A stretch of DNA of 64,000 nucleotides from a virus. The translations under genes were made by a program, and so were the position numbers. The notes under the pieces were generated by a model. It worked only from the letters and a program-made list of their open reading frames with translations. It made no database searches and was not told where the DNA came from. The stretch is taken from positions 23,472-87,471 of the IMG/VR virus record IMGVR_UViG_3300032223_002658; one strand, 5' to 3'. This document shows, piece after piece, positions 25,612 through 33,474 of this stretch (its first letter is position 1; every line of letters starts with the position of its first letter).

Positions 25612-25910
25612 ATTGCCCTCCCGCTTGCAACATCAGCCTTTTGAGAGGCACCTTTTTGATGAACATATACACCACCATTTAAAGTATTTTGTGCTCCAGT
25701 GCTAACGATATAATCCTTTGATTTTTTATCGTCTTGTTTTTTTACATCAACTTGTGGATTTAAAATAATGTCAACTTTATTTTCAAATGCCTCAAACGCT
25801 TGATCAAAAAAATCTTTGTCTAGTCCATTGGCATCGCATATCTTTTTAAAAGCAGCTTTGCATTCTGACAAAACTTTTTTAGATGATACTTTTGTTGTTT
25901 TCTTTGACAT
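25608..25910 (-). CDS. Hypothetical protein, basic N terminus
   Basis: A 100-residue protein. A Lys-rich start (MSKKTTKVSSKKVLS) leads into a helix (KKICDANGLDKDFFDQAFEA), then a flexible tail. ATGA overlap with the upstream gene is absent; two bases separate them. No family recognised. Confidence 0.6.
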   Translation of the reverse strand: MSKKTTKVSSKKVLSECKAAFKKICDANGLDKDFFDQAFEAFENKVDIILNPQVDVKKQDDKKSKDYIVSTGAQNTLNGGVYVHQKGASQKADVASGRAM

Positions 25911-25911
25911 G

Positions 25912-26247
25912 TTATCTCTTTGTAGCTATTTCAGCTCTCTTAAGAAATGTTGGATTTTTTGTTCTTAAAAACTCAGTATAAAACTCATAGGCGTCTTTAG
26001 GTGACTCAACTAAAGAGAAGTCTTTTTCTGTTCTTCCTGGGAGTTTCTTTGCCATATCATCAATGATTGGATTAAATAACTTTCTTTGAGATATGCTTTG
26101 CATTGTGAAATACTTTGCCCCAGATGGAGACAGTTGTTTTTTTGCACAAGCCTTGCTTTCATCGCAAGCATTACCATATTGATCTACATAATCGCTCTGT
26201 ACGAGCGGTTCATTTTTTATGTCTTCTGCTGATTTAATAAATCTCAT
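25912..26247 (-). CDS. Hypothetical protein
   Basis: A 111-residue protein with NACDESKACAKKQLSPSGAK and a helical C terminus (KNPTFLKRAEIATKR). Overlaps the next gene by four bases. No recognisable domain. Confidence 0.6.
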   Translation of the reverse strand: MRFIKSAEDIKNEPLVQSDYVDQYGNACDESKACAKKQLSPSGAKYFTMQSISQRKLFNPIIDDMAKKLPGRTEKDFSLVESPKDAYEFYTEFLRTKNPTFLKRAEIATKR

Positions 26248-26543
26248 TTTGCTTGAATGAAAGCAGTTAGCTTTACATCTCCTCCTATTTCATCTGTCAT
26301 AAAGTCTACAATTTCAGTATTTGTTCTTGAGTTTTCTATTGGTGTGCATGATAAAAGACCTTCGATTTTATGCTTTCCAGATCCACAATAAATACCATCA
26401 ATCCATTTGGCTTCAACGGTTTGCTTTGGAACATTATCACCAATTATTCTAGCCCAAACATTTATCATTCGCTTGCCAGTGTCATCACAAATAAATGTGT
26501 GGCAAATTAATTCATCATCAATTTTATTTATTTCAACGCTCAT
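26244..26543 (-). CDS. Hypothetical beta-rich protein
   Basis: A 99-residue protein. It has LICHTFICDDTGKRMINVWA and KHKIEGLLSCTPIENSRT, typical of a small beta sandwich. It overlaps neighbours by four bases at both ends. No function assigned. Confidence 0.6.
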   Translation of the reverse strand: MSVEINKIDDELICHTFICDDTGKRMINVWARIIGDNVPKQTVEAKWIDGIYCGSGKHKIEGLLSCTPIENSRTNTEIVDFMTDEIGGDVKLTAFIQAK

Positions 26544-26896
26544 GAAGGCATTTTCCCTGTCATAATATAGTCGGTTTTTTGCTGTTGTGTCATTGATGCA
26601 ATTTTTTTTGCGCGCTTTTGGTTCTCACGCTTTTTCTTTCTATTTGATTCCCATTCAAGCGCAGACTTTGGAAGCTCTCCCTTTTTAACAGCATCTTCGG
26701 TGTTTTTATTTGCAAGATCACCAATGGTCTTTGGTTGGCTCATATCAATAACAACATTTACGCCAGAAAAATCTCTGCCAAGTTTTCCCTTCACATTGCA
26801 TTGTGGGCAAGTGTCAGGTCTTTCATCGTTCATTTTAAGCCATAGGTCAAACTTGTGAGAGCAGTTTTCACATACAAATCCATATATTGGCATCAT
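26540..26896 (-). CDS. FmdB-type zinc ribbon protein
   Basis: The open frame starts at 26944, but ATG 26896 (MMPIYGFVCENCSHKFDLW) fits the overlap ATGATG with the upstream stop (118 residues). CENC and CPQC make a C-x2-C ... C-x2-C ribbon of the FmdB/regulatory type. The C terminus is basic (NRKKKRENQKRAKK). It may bind nucleic acid or a protein partner. Function unproven. Confidence 0.7.
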   Translation of the reverse strand: MMPIYGFVCENCSHKFDLWLKMNDERPDTCPQCNVKGKLGRDFSGVNVVIDMSQPKTIGDLANKNTEDAVKKGELPKSALEWESNRKKKRENQKRAKKIASMTQQQKTDYIMTGKMPS

Positions 26897-27261
26897 TTGA
26901 CCTTTATATACTTTTTGAACTTCGGAATACTCTTGAAGTCCCAATCTATTATAGCCTCATAAAAGTCGCCATCTCTAACAAGTTTTCCATCTTTAACAAA
27001 TTCTTCGCATAGCATCACACTATACAGTTCTTCAACTAAAAAATTATCTTTTGGTTTTAAAATAGCAAGATTGATTGGATAATCAACTTCGCCACTCATG
27101 TATTTATGTATAGCTATAGTTTTTTTACAGGCTTCTTTTTTTGTTGCTGTGTCTATTTTTTTCCTAAAAACATCAGATTCAAACTCTTCGACTGTCATTA
27201 TCTGTGAATAGATTGAGAGCAGCGAATTACGATTATTTGCAACATATTTTTCGGCACTCAT
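26893..27261 (-). CDS. Hypothetical protein heading the RecA-helicase operon
   Basis: The frame opens at a TTG at 27264; ATG 27261 is preferred because a GTGTATAC motif lies seven bases upstream (122 residues). The product starts MSAEKYVANNRNSLLSIY and is helical with charged ends. No family found. As the first gene after a promoter-like motif it leads a long operon of replication genes. Confidence 0.65.
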   Translation of the reverse strand: MSAEKYVANNRNSLLSIYSQIMTVEEFESDVFRKKIDTATKKEACKKTIAIHKYMSGEVDYPINLAILKPKDNFLVEELYSVMLCEEFVKDGKLVRDGDFYEAIIDWDFKSIPKFKKYIKVK

Positions 27262-27268
27262 CAATCAT

Positions 27269-27276
27269 GTATACAC
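27269..27276 (-). promoter_or_regulatory. AGTGTATAC motif upstream of the RecA/helicase operon
   Basis: GTGTATAC on the minus strand ends seven bases before the ATG at 27261. It touches the TAG stop of the dUTPase gene. Confidence 0.5.
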
Positions 27277-27722
27277 TAGACTCCAGTGTGTCCAAATCCT
27301 CCAGATCCACGAGATGTTGATGATAAGGAGTCCTCACCAGCATCAACAAAGTCTACAACAACAATTGTTGCAAAAACCATTTGAGCGATTCTATCACCTT
27401 TATTTATTTGAAAGTCTTCATCACTTGAATTCAAAAGAATGACACCTATTTCTCCGCGATAGTCTGAATCTATTGTTCCAGGAGCATTCATTACGAACAC
27501 ACCTTTCTTCAAAGCCAAACCACTGCGAGATCTTATCTGTGCCTCATAACCAAGAGGCATATCAATTTTTATTCCAGTCTTTATAAGACCCCTTTGACCA
27601 GCTCTGATAATCATATCTTCGTTAGATTCAAGATCTACACCAGAAGATCCAATTGTTGCATATTTTGGTGTGTTTATCGACTCATCTGTTTTTGTGATTT
27701 TTATAAGCATGTTCTGTCTCAT
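27276..27722 (-). CDS. dut: dUTPase
   Basis: ATG 27722 overlaps the RNR stop (ATGA) and is used, giving 148 residues. All five trimeric dUTPase motifs are visible: ATIGSSGVDL, RSRSGLALKKG, GTIDSDYRGEIGVIL, GDRIAQMVF and the C-terminal SSTSRGSGGFGHTGV. It hydrolyses dUTP to dUMP and keeps uracil out of phage DNA. It also supplies ThyX with dUMP. Confidence 0.95.
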   Translation of the reverse strand: MRQNMLIKITKTDESINTPKYATIGSSGVDLESNEDMIIRAGQRGLIKTGIKIDMPLGYEAQIRSRSGLALKKGVFVMNAPGTIDSDYRGEIGVILLNSSDEDFQINKGDRIAQMVFATIVVVDFVDAGEDSLSSTSRGSGGFGHTGV

Positions 27723-29641
27723 TTTGTTGATATATCCACTATTTCGCAGGAATTTGCTGTGCATGCAAATGTTTGTGATCCAGATGTATTGTCAGTTTTT
27801 TCGTAATTTTTTAGAATAGACCAATCAATTGGTGATGGCATTAAAGCAAGTGCCTTTTCATACTCTTCTTTTGAGCAATCTTGATATGGGGCTTGTCTAT
27901 ATGAGTGATCAGAGTGTGGAAGAAATGATATACCACTGATCTCATCAAAGTGAGAGTATACCCATGCACCAACATCCATCCACTCATGTTCTTTAACAGT
28001 AACTGTGATTGATGGCTTGTGCTCACACCAAAATCTTTGATACATTAGCCATGTTTCCAAATGCTCAATTGCTGTGAAAGAATTTCTTGTCAATGAGTCT
28101 TCCGCTTTCATCGGGAATGAGAAAACAACAGTATGGTCTGGCTTCATTACACATGGTTCATTTGGGATTCCCATGTCGATCATCATTTTGCAAATCGGAT
28201 CTTTTTTGTCGGCCCTTACAGTTCTTATGTAATAATTGTTATGTCTTGGGTGTATACCGGATGCAGCATCAACCAATTGAGATACAGTTCCACTTGGCTT
28301 AATGCAAGTAATTGCTGCTGCAGGATTTATTTTCAATGCCTTTGCATACTTCTTATTTGTATCAACAGCCATTGAACGTAAATCTTTTAGCATTGATGCC
28401 AATTCTTCTGTTGGAACTGACATAAACTTATTGTCCATTATACCAGTTAAAGAAACGCCAAGCAATGCCTCTTCTTCACAATTGTTCTTCCATTCTGAAG
28501 ATAGATATGGAAAATTAGTTAGTGATGCCTGGAATGTTCCAAGAATAGTTGCAAGACGAACTTTGCTTGCTAAAGTTTCTTTTGTGTCAGATGGTCTTAC
28601 AACTATTTCTGTTAGATTGCAAAACTCACGATCTCTCAAAATTATTTCTGAGCATGGGTTTGTTCCAAACTCATAGCTTGCATCACGACGCTCACCAAGT
28701 TTTTCAACCGTTTTCTTACATGCTTCACGATTGAAGATTCCTCGTTCACCGCTCTTGCTTTTATAAAGAGATATCCATTCTTCCATGAAGATACCAATGT
28801 CTGGTCTTTCTTTGTACGCAACGGAGTTGTTTGCAAGACCGCGTTGGGGATTTTCATTCCACCAAGCTCCTGATTTTGCGTCTCGCATTCTCTCATCAGT
28901 AAGATTACTGAGCGATATAAGTGCAGATCGTCGCACACCTCCAACAACGACAACTTCTGCAATTTTACAGACCAAATCATGGCATTCGATGGAAGTGAGT
29001 TTTCTTCCTGCAGCCTTCTTAAAAGTATCAACAGTGAATCTAAAGAGATCTTCCAATGGCCCCGGGCCAGAAGCACGGCCACCAAATGTCTTGAGTCTTG
29101 AGCCAGCAGGACGAACTTTTGAGATGTCCCATTTTGGAATTTGGCCTCCAATAAGTAGGGATACCAATTCGCGGTATGCCTTTGCCCAACCAGTTTTGCT
29201 GTCTTGAACAACAATAGTCGTTTCGCTGTTTGTAAATTCTTCAGCGATAGTTGGAAGCTTTTCGACGTATTGTCGCTCAACAGAGAATCCAACTCCTGTG
29301 CCGCACATGAGAATGTATAATATTTCATCAAACGCTCTTACTCTGCTAACTGTGACATATGAACAATTATACCCAGCTGTATTGTCTCTACGCAGAGCTT
29401 CTCCAGCAGTCATCAACGCTCTCATGCTTGGCATTATTTCAAGATTAAGAACCGCATCTATTAGTTCTTTCTCTAAATTTGCACTCAAGTCATATCCGCA
29501 ATTCGACTTTAGATGATCTTTGAAAAAATGAAAGTATCTATGTACAGTCTCTTCCCAAGTCTCTCTTCTTCCGATATCATCACGGAATCTTGAGTATCTT
29601 GAGAGATGGATAAATTGCTGATATTGTGTTGGTAAACTCAT
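27719..29641 (-). CDS. nrdJ: Adenosylcobalamin-dependent ribonucleotide reductase (class II)
   Basis: A 640-residue monomeric class II reductase. YNCSYVTVSRVRAFDEI holds the first redox cysteine near residue 94. CGTGVGFSVERQYV follows. NPCSEIILRDREFCNLTE carries the active-site thiyl cysteine and glutamate. The C terminus (FACTANSCEIVDISTK) has the C-x4-C shuttle pair. It reduces ribonucleotides to deoxyribonucleotides using coenzyme B12 without oxygen. The promoter-like CCTACAAT is about ten bases upstream. Confidence 0.92.
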   Translation of the reverse strand: MSLPTQYQQFIHLSRYSRFRDDIGRRETWEETVHRYFHFFKDHLKSNCGYDLSANLEKELIDAVLNLEIMPSMRALMTAGEALRRDNTAGYNCSYVTVSRVRAFDEILYILMCGTGVGFSVERQYVEKLPTIAEEFTNSETTIVVQDSKTGWAKAYRELVSLLIGGQIPKWDISKVRPAGSRLKTFGGRASGPGPLEDLFRFTVDTFKKAAGRKLTSIECHDLVCKIAEVVVVGGVRRSALISLSNLTDERMRDAKSGAWWNENPQRGLANNSVAYKERPDIGIFMEEWISLYKSKSGERGIFNREACKKTVEKLGERRDASYEFGTNPCSEIILRDREFCNLTEIVVRPSDTKETLASKVRLATILGTFQASLTNFPYLSSEWKNNCEEEALLGVSLTGIMDNKFMSVPTEELASMLKDLRSMAVDTNKKYAKALKINPAAAITCIKPSGTVSQLVDAASGIHPRHNNYYIRTVRADKKDPICKMMIDMGIPNEPCVMKPDHTVVFSFPMKAEDSLTRNSFTAIEHLETWLMYQRFWCEHKPSITVTVKEHEWMDVGAWVYSHFDEISGISFLPHSDHSYRQAPYQDCSKEEYEKALALMPSPIDWSILKNYEKTDNTSGSQTFACTANSCEIVDISTK

Positions 29642-29667
29642 ATTAGTATTAATTGTAGGTTTTGCAA

Positions 29668-30663
29668 TTAGCTGTTTTGTGAATACACTTGACCATAAAG
29701 ATTATTAATCTTGTCTGCATAAATTTCTGTTGAGTGTTGCTTGTATTTTAAATAGTTCACATTACCAATCTGTTGACGCTCTTCTTTGCTGAGGCTCTGC
29801 ATTTTTTTTGTTAAATCAACTAGGCCATCTAGATCATCACAAAGCCATTCATCAGAATCAAAGAGTTCTGGAATTGCGGAGTCCTTATATGAAATTACAG
29901 GTTTTTTATTTGCAAAAGCCTCTAGAATTGAAAAACAAAAAGCTTCATTAGAACTTGGATAGTGGTAGACATCTATCTCATTCATTATTTGCTGTCTTTC
30001 ATCATCTGTAACAGAACCTTTGATTGTTATGTTGTCATTGCCGAAGTACTTGCGATAGGCATTCATTGCTTTAAAATAAGCAGGATCAAGGATTTCTCCA
30101 GCAACAATAAATTTGTTTTCTCTGCATTCGTTCGCACAATACAAAGTGTCGTGAATCATTTTTGATGGACAATAACTAGCTATTCTACCAAACACTGGTA
30201 TGTCTTTTTGTGCTGATTCAATTTCATTGCACTCAACTCCATATCTTACAATTTCGTAATTGGAGACATGTGGATTCAAATCAACTTGATATTTTGAACT
30301 AAATAAAACTTTATCAAATTGTGTTGTATCAAAGCCAATCGTTTGTCCACATAGAACGCTTGCGAACCGCTTGCACTTTGGTAAATAATTAAAGTACCCA
30401 AGTCGTTGTTCTCCAGGTATAAAAACATGTATGACATCTGGATTAAACTTATTTACAAGATCAATAAGATGCATATCGTATTCAAAGTTTTGCGCCCGCA
30501 CTAAATGCGACTCACCAATACTTGAAAACTTTTCTCTAAAAGGACCATCAACAGAGCCATAAAAAGACATCTCGTTTTGAGGACTAAGCTTTTTGGCAAG
30601 CTCATAAGCGGCTAGAGATGAACCACCTTGGTTGTAAAAATTGTTAATGAACGCTATTCGCAT
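29668..30663 (-). CDS. GT4-type glycosyltransferase
   Basis: A 331-residue GT-B enzyme. It starts MRIAFINNFYNQGGSSLAAY. The donor region YPSSNEAFCFSILEAFANKK near residues 235-255 carries the EX7E pair, followed by PVISYKDSAIPELFD. The N-terminal half has DVIHVFIPGEQRLGY, typical of the acceptor domain. A CCTACAAT box ends five bases before the start, so its transcript may be leaderless. Its substrate is unknown. Confidence 0.85.
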   Translation of the reverse strand: MRIAFINNFYNQGGSSLAAYELAKKLSPQNEMSFYGSVDGPFREKFSSIGESHLVRAQNFEYDMHLIDLVNKFNPDVIHVFIPGEQRLGYFNYLPKCKRFASVLCGQTIGFDTTQFDKVLFSSKYQVDLNPHVSNYEIVRYGVECNEIESAQKDIPVFGRIASYCPSKMIHDTLYCANECRENKFIVAGEILDPAYFKAMNAYRKYFGNDNITIKGSVTDDERQQIMNEIDVYHYPSSNEAFCFSILEAFANKKPVISYKDSAIPELFDSDEWLCDDLDGLVDLTKKMQSLSKEERQQIGNVNYLKYKQHSTEIYADKINNLYGQVYSQNS

Positions 30664-30698
30664 GTCTTATTGTAGGTGTATAGTAATTTGATAAACCT
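30664..30698. promoter_or_regulatory. Divergent promoter region
   Basis: CCTACAAT on the minus strand lies five bases before the glycosyltransferase ATG. GTGTATAG (30676-30683) on the plus strand lies 15 bases before ATG 30699. The same pairing of motifs is seen at 6221-6251. Confidence 0.5.
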
Positions 30699-31301
30699 AT
30701 GTCTGAAGAACCTAAATACATTTTTACTACTCCTGAGGCTGCTGAAAACATGGCAGAGAAGTTAGGTTGCTCTGGACATCAAGAGTTCTACAATATAGAT
30801 GGAAAACAATCCGGACTAAAAGCAAATACTACTTATTATCTTCCATGTTCATCTCGTGATGTGCTGCACAATAGATTAGACGACTATAAAGAAAAGATGG
30901 CTAAGTCAGAAGAGCTTGATTTGGATCAGATCGACTTTGCTGAATCAGAAGTGCAAGTTTCATTTGACGCTTTCTTGCAATCATATTTTGCTAATGGGTC
31001 TGATTCTGTTAGTGACTCTGTTAGAAAGACACTGAGTAAAAAAGCTGCTGAGTATAATAAAAACACAAAACACAAAATAAAAACAGCTACTTTGATAACT
31101 GTATTCAGACGAGGAGTCGGAGCTTACAAAACAAACCCAACAAGTGTAAGACCAAATGTTCGCGGTCCTGAGCAGTGGGGTTATGGAAGAGTTAACGGGT
31201 TTTTGCACGCTTTAGGAACTGGATCATTCAAAAGAAAACCTTTTGACACAGATCTTCTTCCATCTAGTCACAGACTCTCATCAAAAAACAAAAAGAAATA
31301 A
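30699..31301 (+). CDS. Conserved phage protein with RRGVGAYKTNP motif
   Basis: A 200-residue protein. The C-terminal half has ITVFRRGVGAYKTNPTSV and PEQWGYGRVNGFLHAL, with DTDLLPSSHRLSS near the end. I recognise this as a DUF-type domain found in large phages and viruses of algae, function unknown. The N-terminal half has GCSGHQEFYNIDG and a charged stretch. It follows a GTGTATAG motif. Confidence 0.7.
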   Translation: MSEEPKYIFTTPEAAENMAEKLGCSGHQEFYNIDGKQSGLKANTTYYLPCSSRDVLHNRLDDYKEKMAKSEELDLDQIDFAESEVQVSFDAFLQSYFANGSDSVSDSVRKTLSKKAAEYNKNTKHKIKTATLITVFRRGVGAYKTNPTSVRPNVRGPEQWGYGRVNGFLHALGTGSFKRKPFDTDLLPSSHRLSSKNKKK

Positions 31302-31302
31302 A

Positions 31303-31371
31303 ATGTCAATAGAAAAATTAATAGAGGCAATGGTATCTAAATTTGACTATCTAATAGATAGAGTTGTTTAA
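31303..31371 (+). CDS. 22-residue peptide equal to the shared N-terminal tag
   Basis: The ORF reads MSIEKLIEAMVSKFDYLIDR and ends two residues later. Its first residues match the starts of the proteins at 6887 and 7282 (MSIEKSI, MSIEQSI). It follows the previous gene by one base. It may be a decayed remnant of a tagged gene or a free tag peptide. Confidence 0.45.
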   Translation: MSIEKLIEAMVSKFDYLIDRVV

Positions 31372-31384
31372 TAAAGAATAAAAA

Positions 31385-31392
31385 GTGTATTT
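31385..31392 (+). promoter_or_regulatory. AGTGTATTT motif upstream of 31411
   Basis: GTGTATTT lies 18 bases before the ATG at 31411, leaving room for a short leader with AAGAAAG. Confidence 0.45.
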
Positions 31393-31410
31393 TTAAAAGA
31401 AAGTTTTAAA

Positions 31411-31806
31411 ATGATTAACTATATATCAAAGTTAAATATTGCGGCAAATAATTATTTTAATAGTTTAAACAAAACTTTTGCAGGAATGGCTAGACACGCT
31501 TGCATTTATTGCAATCATGCTCCTGGAAGTGGTGGAGGTTCTGGTCTTGTATGGCATCCTGAACAAATTGTTGTTGGTCCAACTGGATCAAGATGCAATA
31601 CAACACCAACTTTAACTGCTTCATATGAAATACCATACAGAACCGGAAATATTTGTGAGTATGTAGCATGTAGTGGAGCTGGAGGGGGTGTAATAAAAAC
31701 GATAGTAACAACAGCATCATGCACCGCACAATTAGCGTCTTATTGGCAAAAAATACCTGATTATACTAACGTAACTCAATCTCTTCCACCACAACAAGAG
31801 ATTTAA
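31411..31806 (+). CDS. Cys/Gly-rich small protein
   Basis: A 131-residue protein. The N terminus (MINYISKLNIAANNYFNSLN) is amphipathic like the tags of its class. The body has HACIYCNHAPGSGGGSG and CEYVACSGAGGG, with further cysteines and a Thr-rich C terminus. No domain known. Likely a virion or surface protein, judging by its Gly/Cys content. Confidence 0.65.
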   Translation: MINYISKLNIAANNYFNSLNKTFAGMARHACIYCNHAPGSGGGSGLVWHPEQIVVGPTGSRCNTTPTLTASYEIPYRTGNICEYVACSGAGGGVIKTIVTTASCTAQLASYWQKIPDYTNVTQSLPPQQEI

Positions 31807-31820
31807 TAAACGTAATTAAA

Positions 31821-32297
31821 TTATAATTTAAAATATTCTATGGGTTTGAGCGCTGTTTGCTCAAGCCCATATGTTTTTCCATAACCAAGGTCAATTAGAT
31901 TTTCATCTCTAATTAAATCATCTGCAGAACACCAGCCAACTATGTTGTAATTTGGTTTTTGTCCAATAATTAATACGTAAACATCAGATGGATTTTCGTT
32001 CTTTGACCATCTTGCTAGCAGCTTGCCGGTTTTGTATTTCGTGGTTTTGATATCAATTTTATCACCATTCATTATTACATCATCTCCACCTTTTCGTGGG
32101 CTAATTGACATGTCTGGATATAAATTCATGGCTTTGCAAAAAGCAAACTCACCACATATTCCCTCTAAGTCTGTTTCCTCACATGATTGAGGTCCAATTT
32201 TTTTATCAGAAACGCCCCCATTTCTATTGGAGGCGTATCTATTTTTAGCAATCCATTCACATATTTTTATTTCAGATTGATCAAGTGTTACGTTCAT
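31821..32297 (-). CDS. PD-(D/E)XK nuclease-like protein
   Basis: A 158-residue protein with GICGEFAFCKAMNLYPD, then DDVIMNGDKIDIKTTKYKTG, which gives the E ... D ... IDIK active-site pattern of restriction endonuclease-like nucleases. The C-terminal half (VYVLIIGQKPNYNIVGWC) is a beta strand array. Its stop region contains the hairpin at 31840-31870. It overlaps the FkbM-fusion gene by 17 bases. DNA target unknown. Confidence 0.65.
   Translation of the reverse strand: MNVTLDQSEIKICEWIAKNRYASNRNGGVSDKKIGPQSCEETDLEGICGEFAFCKAMNLYPDMSISPRKGGDDVIMNGDKIDIKTTKYKTGKLLARWSKNENPSDVYVLIIGQKPNYNIVGWCSADDLIRDENLIDLGYGKTYGLEQTALKPIEYFKL
31840..31870. terminator. Bidirectional terminator-like hairpin between convergent genes
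   Basis: A 12-base stem ATGGGTTTGAGC / GCTCAAGCCCAT (one T-G pair) with a seven-base loop. On the plus side it is followed by ATGTTTTTCC; on the minus side AT-rich sequence follows. It sits at the tail of the PD-(D/E)XK gene, facing the plus-strand gene that ends at 31806. Confidence 0.55.
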
Positions 32298-33474
32298 AAG
32301 GATCTAATTTTAGTATTACCATATTTGGGCGAGCAGCAATGATCTTTGGATTTCTATAATTTGCAAATTTTACAAAATCAAAAACAGCAACGCTTATATC
32401 ACCCCAATTAGCATCATCAATAGCAACAACAAGACTGTGCTTTATGGTAGATGTGTTGATTAAATCTTGAATTGTGGTAAAATAACTATGCCCACCATCC
32501 ACAAAAATGAAAGCCGTTTTAGTTTCTTGTGAATTTATATTAGCTGCCACAGCAGGCATTGACCTTGAAGAATCACCAACAACAATAGCGCAGTCAAATT
32601 CATCACCAAAATTTTCCTGTATTCTTGATATTGCCAACTCAGCATTAATTGGAACATCGTTTGGAGGAAGTTCTTCATCTGGCGCCTTTGCAAAAAGATC
32701 TAAAAGATATGCTTTTATTGGAAGATGTTCTTTGAAAAGACCAACTGATGTTTGGCATTTGAATGCGCCAATTTCAACATAATAATCTGGTTTTATTTTC
32801 TTATATACATCACATAGAAAATCAAACTTTACTCCAAGTGTTTTTCTTGGTGAGTCGTCTGTTAGATTTTCTGAATCATATTTTGTATTTACAAACAGAA
32901 CATCTTTTTGAACTACAGTTCCTTGAAATACATTGTCTTTAATAAATGTGTGTGGCACAAAACCTATACTGTGAAGTTTTTCAATAATTTCATTTGATGA
33001 AGCAGCTCCAGCGTTGTACTCTGTAACTGGAAGTTCAATCAAAAGCCATTTGGTTCTTTTTAGTGTTTCTATACCGCCATTGATTATTGCGCACTCTGAA
33101 CCTTGAGTATCAATTTTAATTAGATCAAAATACTGAGATCCAGTGATGCTGTCAAGAGTTACAGTTGGAACATTTATGACATCAAAATTTCCATCTTTAT
33201 AATACTCTGTGGTTTCTTTATAAAAAGATGCTCCTTGACAAGTTGGCTCATTTTTATTTATATAGAAATTTTTTGACTCTGTATTGTCTCCAAGAGCTAA
33301 TATTTTATATGTAGCGCCACATTCAATTAGTGCTTTTTCACACTTGGGATTTGCCTCTATAGATAGAATAGCTGCCTTTTGATTTAATTTTTTATATTCA
33401 ACAAATGTTTGACCTATGTTTGCACCTATGTCAATAATTACACTCGACTCTTTTACAATATCTTCTAAAATCAT
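32281..33474 (-). CDS. Bifunctional methyltransferase: FkbM-type plus second class I domain
   Basis: A 397-residue protein with two methyltransferase domains. Residues 1-170 resemble FkbM: VIIDIGANIGQTFVEYKK, LSIEANPKCEKAL, and FDLIKIDTQGSECAIINGG. Residues 210-390 are a second SAM-dependent domain: YYVEIGAFKCQTSVGLFKEH, then AFIFVDGGHSYFTTIQDL. FkbM enzymes methylate sugars or antibiotics. It overlaps a glycosyltransferase gene by four bases, so glycan O-methylation of virion or host surface is the likely context. Confidence 0.8.
   Translation of the reverse strand: MILEDIVKESSVIIDIGANIGQTFVEYKKLNQKAAILSIEANPKCEKALIECGATYKILALGDNTESKNFYINKNEPTCQGASFYKETTEYYKDGNFDVINVPTVTLDSITGSQYFDLIKIDTQGSECAIINGGIETLKRTKWLLIELPVTEYNAGAASSNEIIEKLHSIGFVPHTFIKDNVFQGTVVQKDVLFVNTKYDSENLTDDSPRKTLGVKFDFLCDVYKKIKPDYYVEIGAFKCQTSVGLFKEHLPIKAYLLDLFAKAPDEELPPNDVPINAELAISRIQENFGDEFDCAIVVGDSSRSMPAVAANINSQETKTAFIFVDGGHSYFTTIQDLINTSTIKHSLVVAIDDANWGDISVAVFDFVKFANYRNPKIIAARPNMVILKLDPYERNT

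Noticed and set aside
28642-29331. Minus-strand frame of 229 residues inside the RNR gene
   Set aside because: It is a shifted frame of the class II RNR gene, whose product has all family motifs.
31490-31729. Overlapping minus-strand frames opposite the Cys/Gly-rich gene
   Set aside because: Antisense to a coherent plus-strand gene with a promoter-like motif; no starts with ribosome sites.
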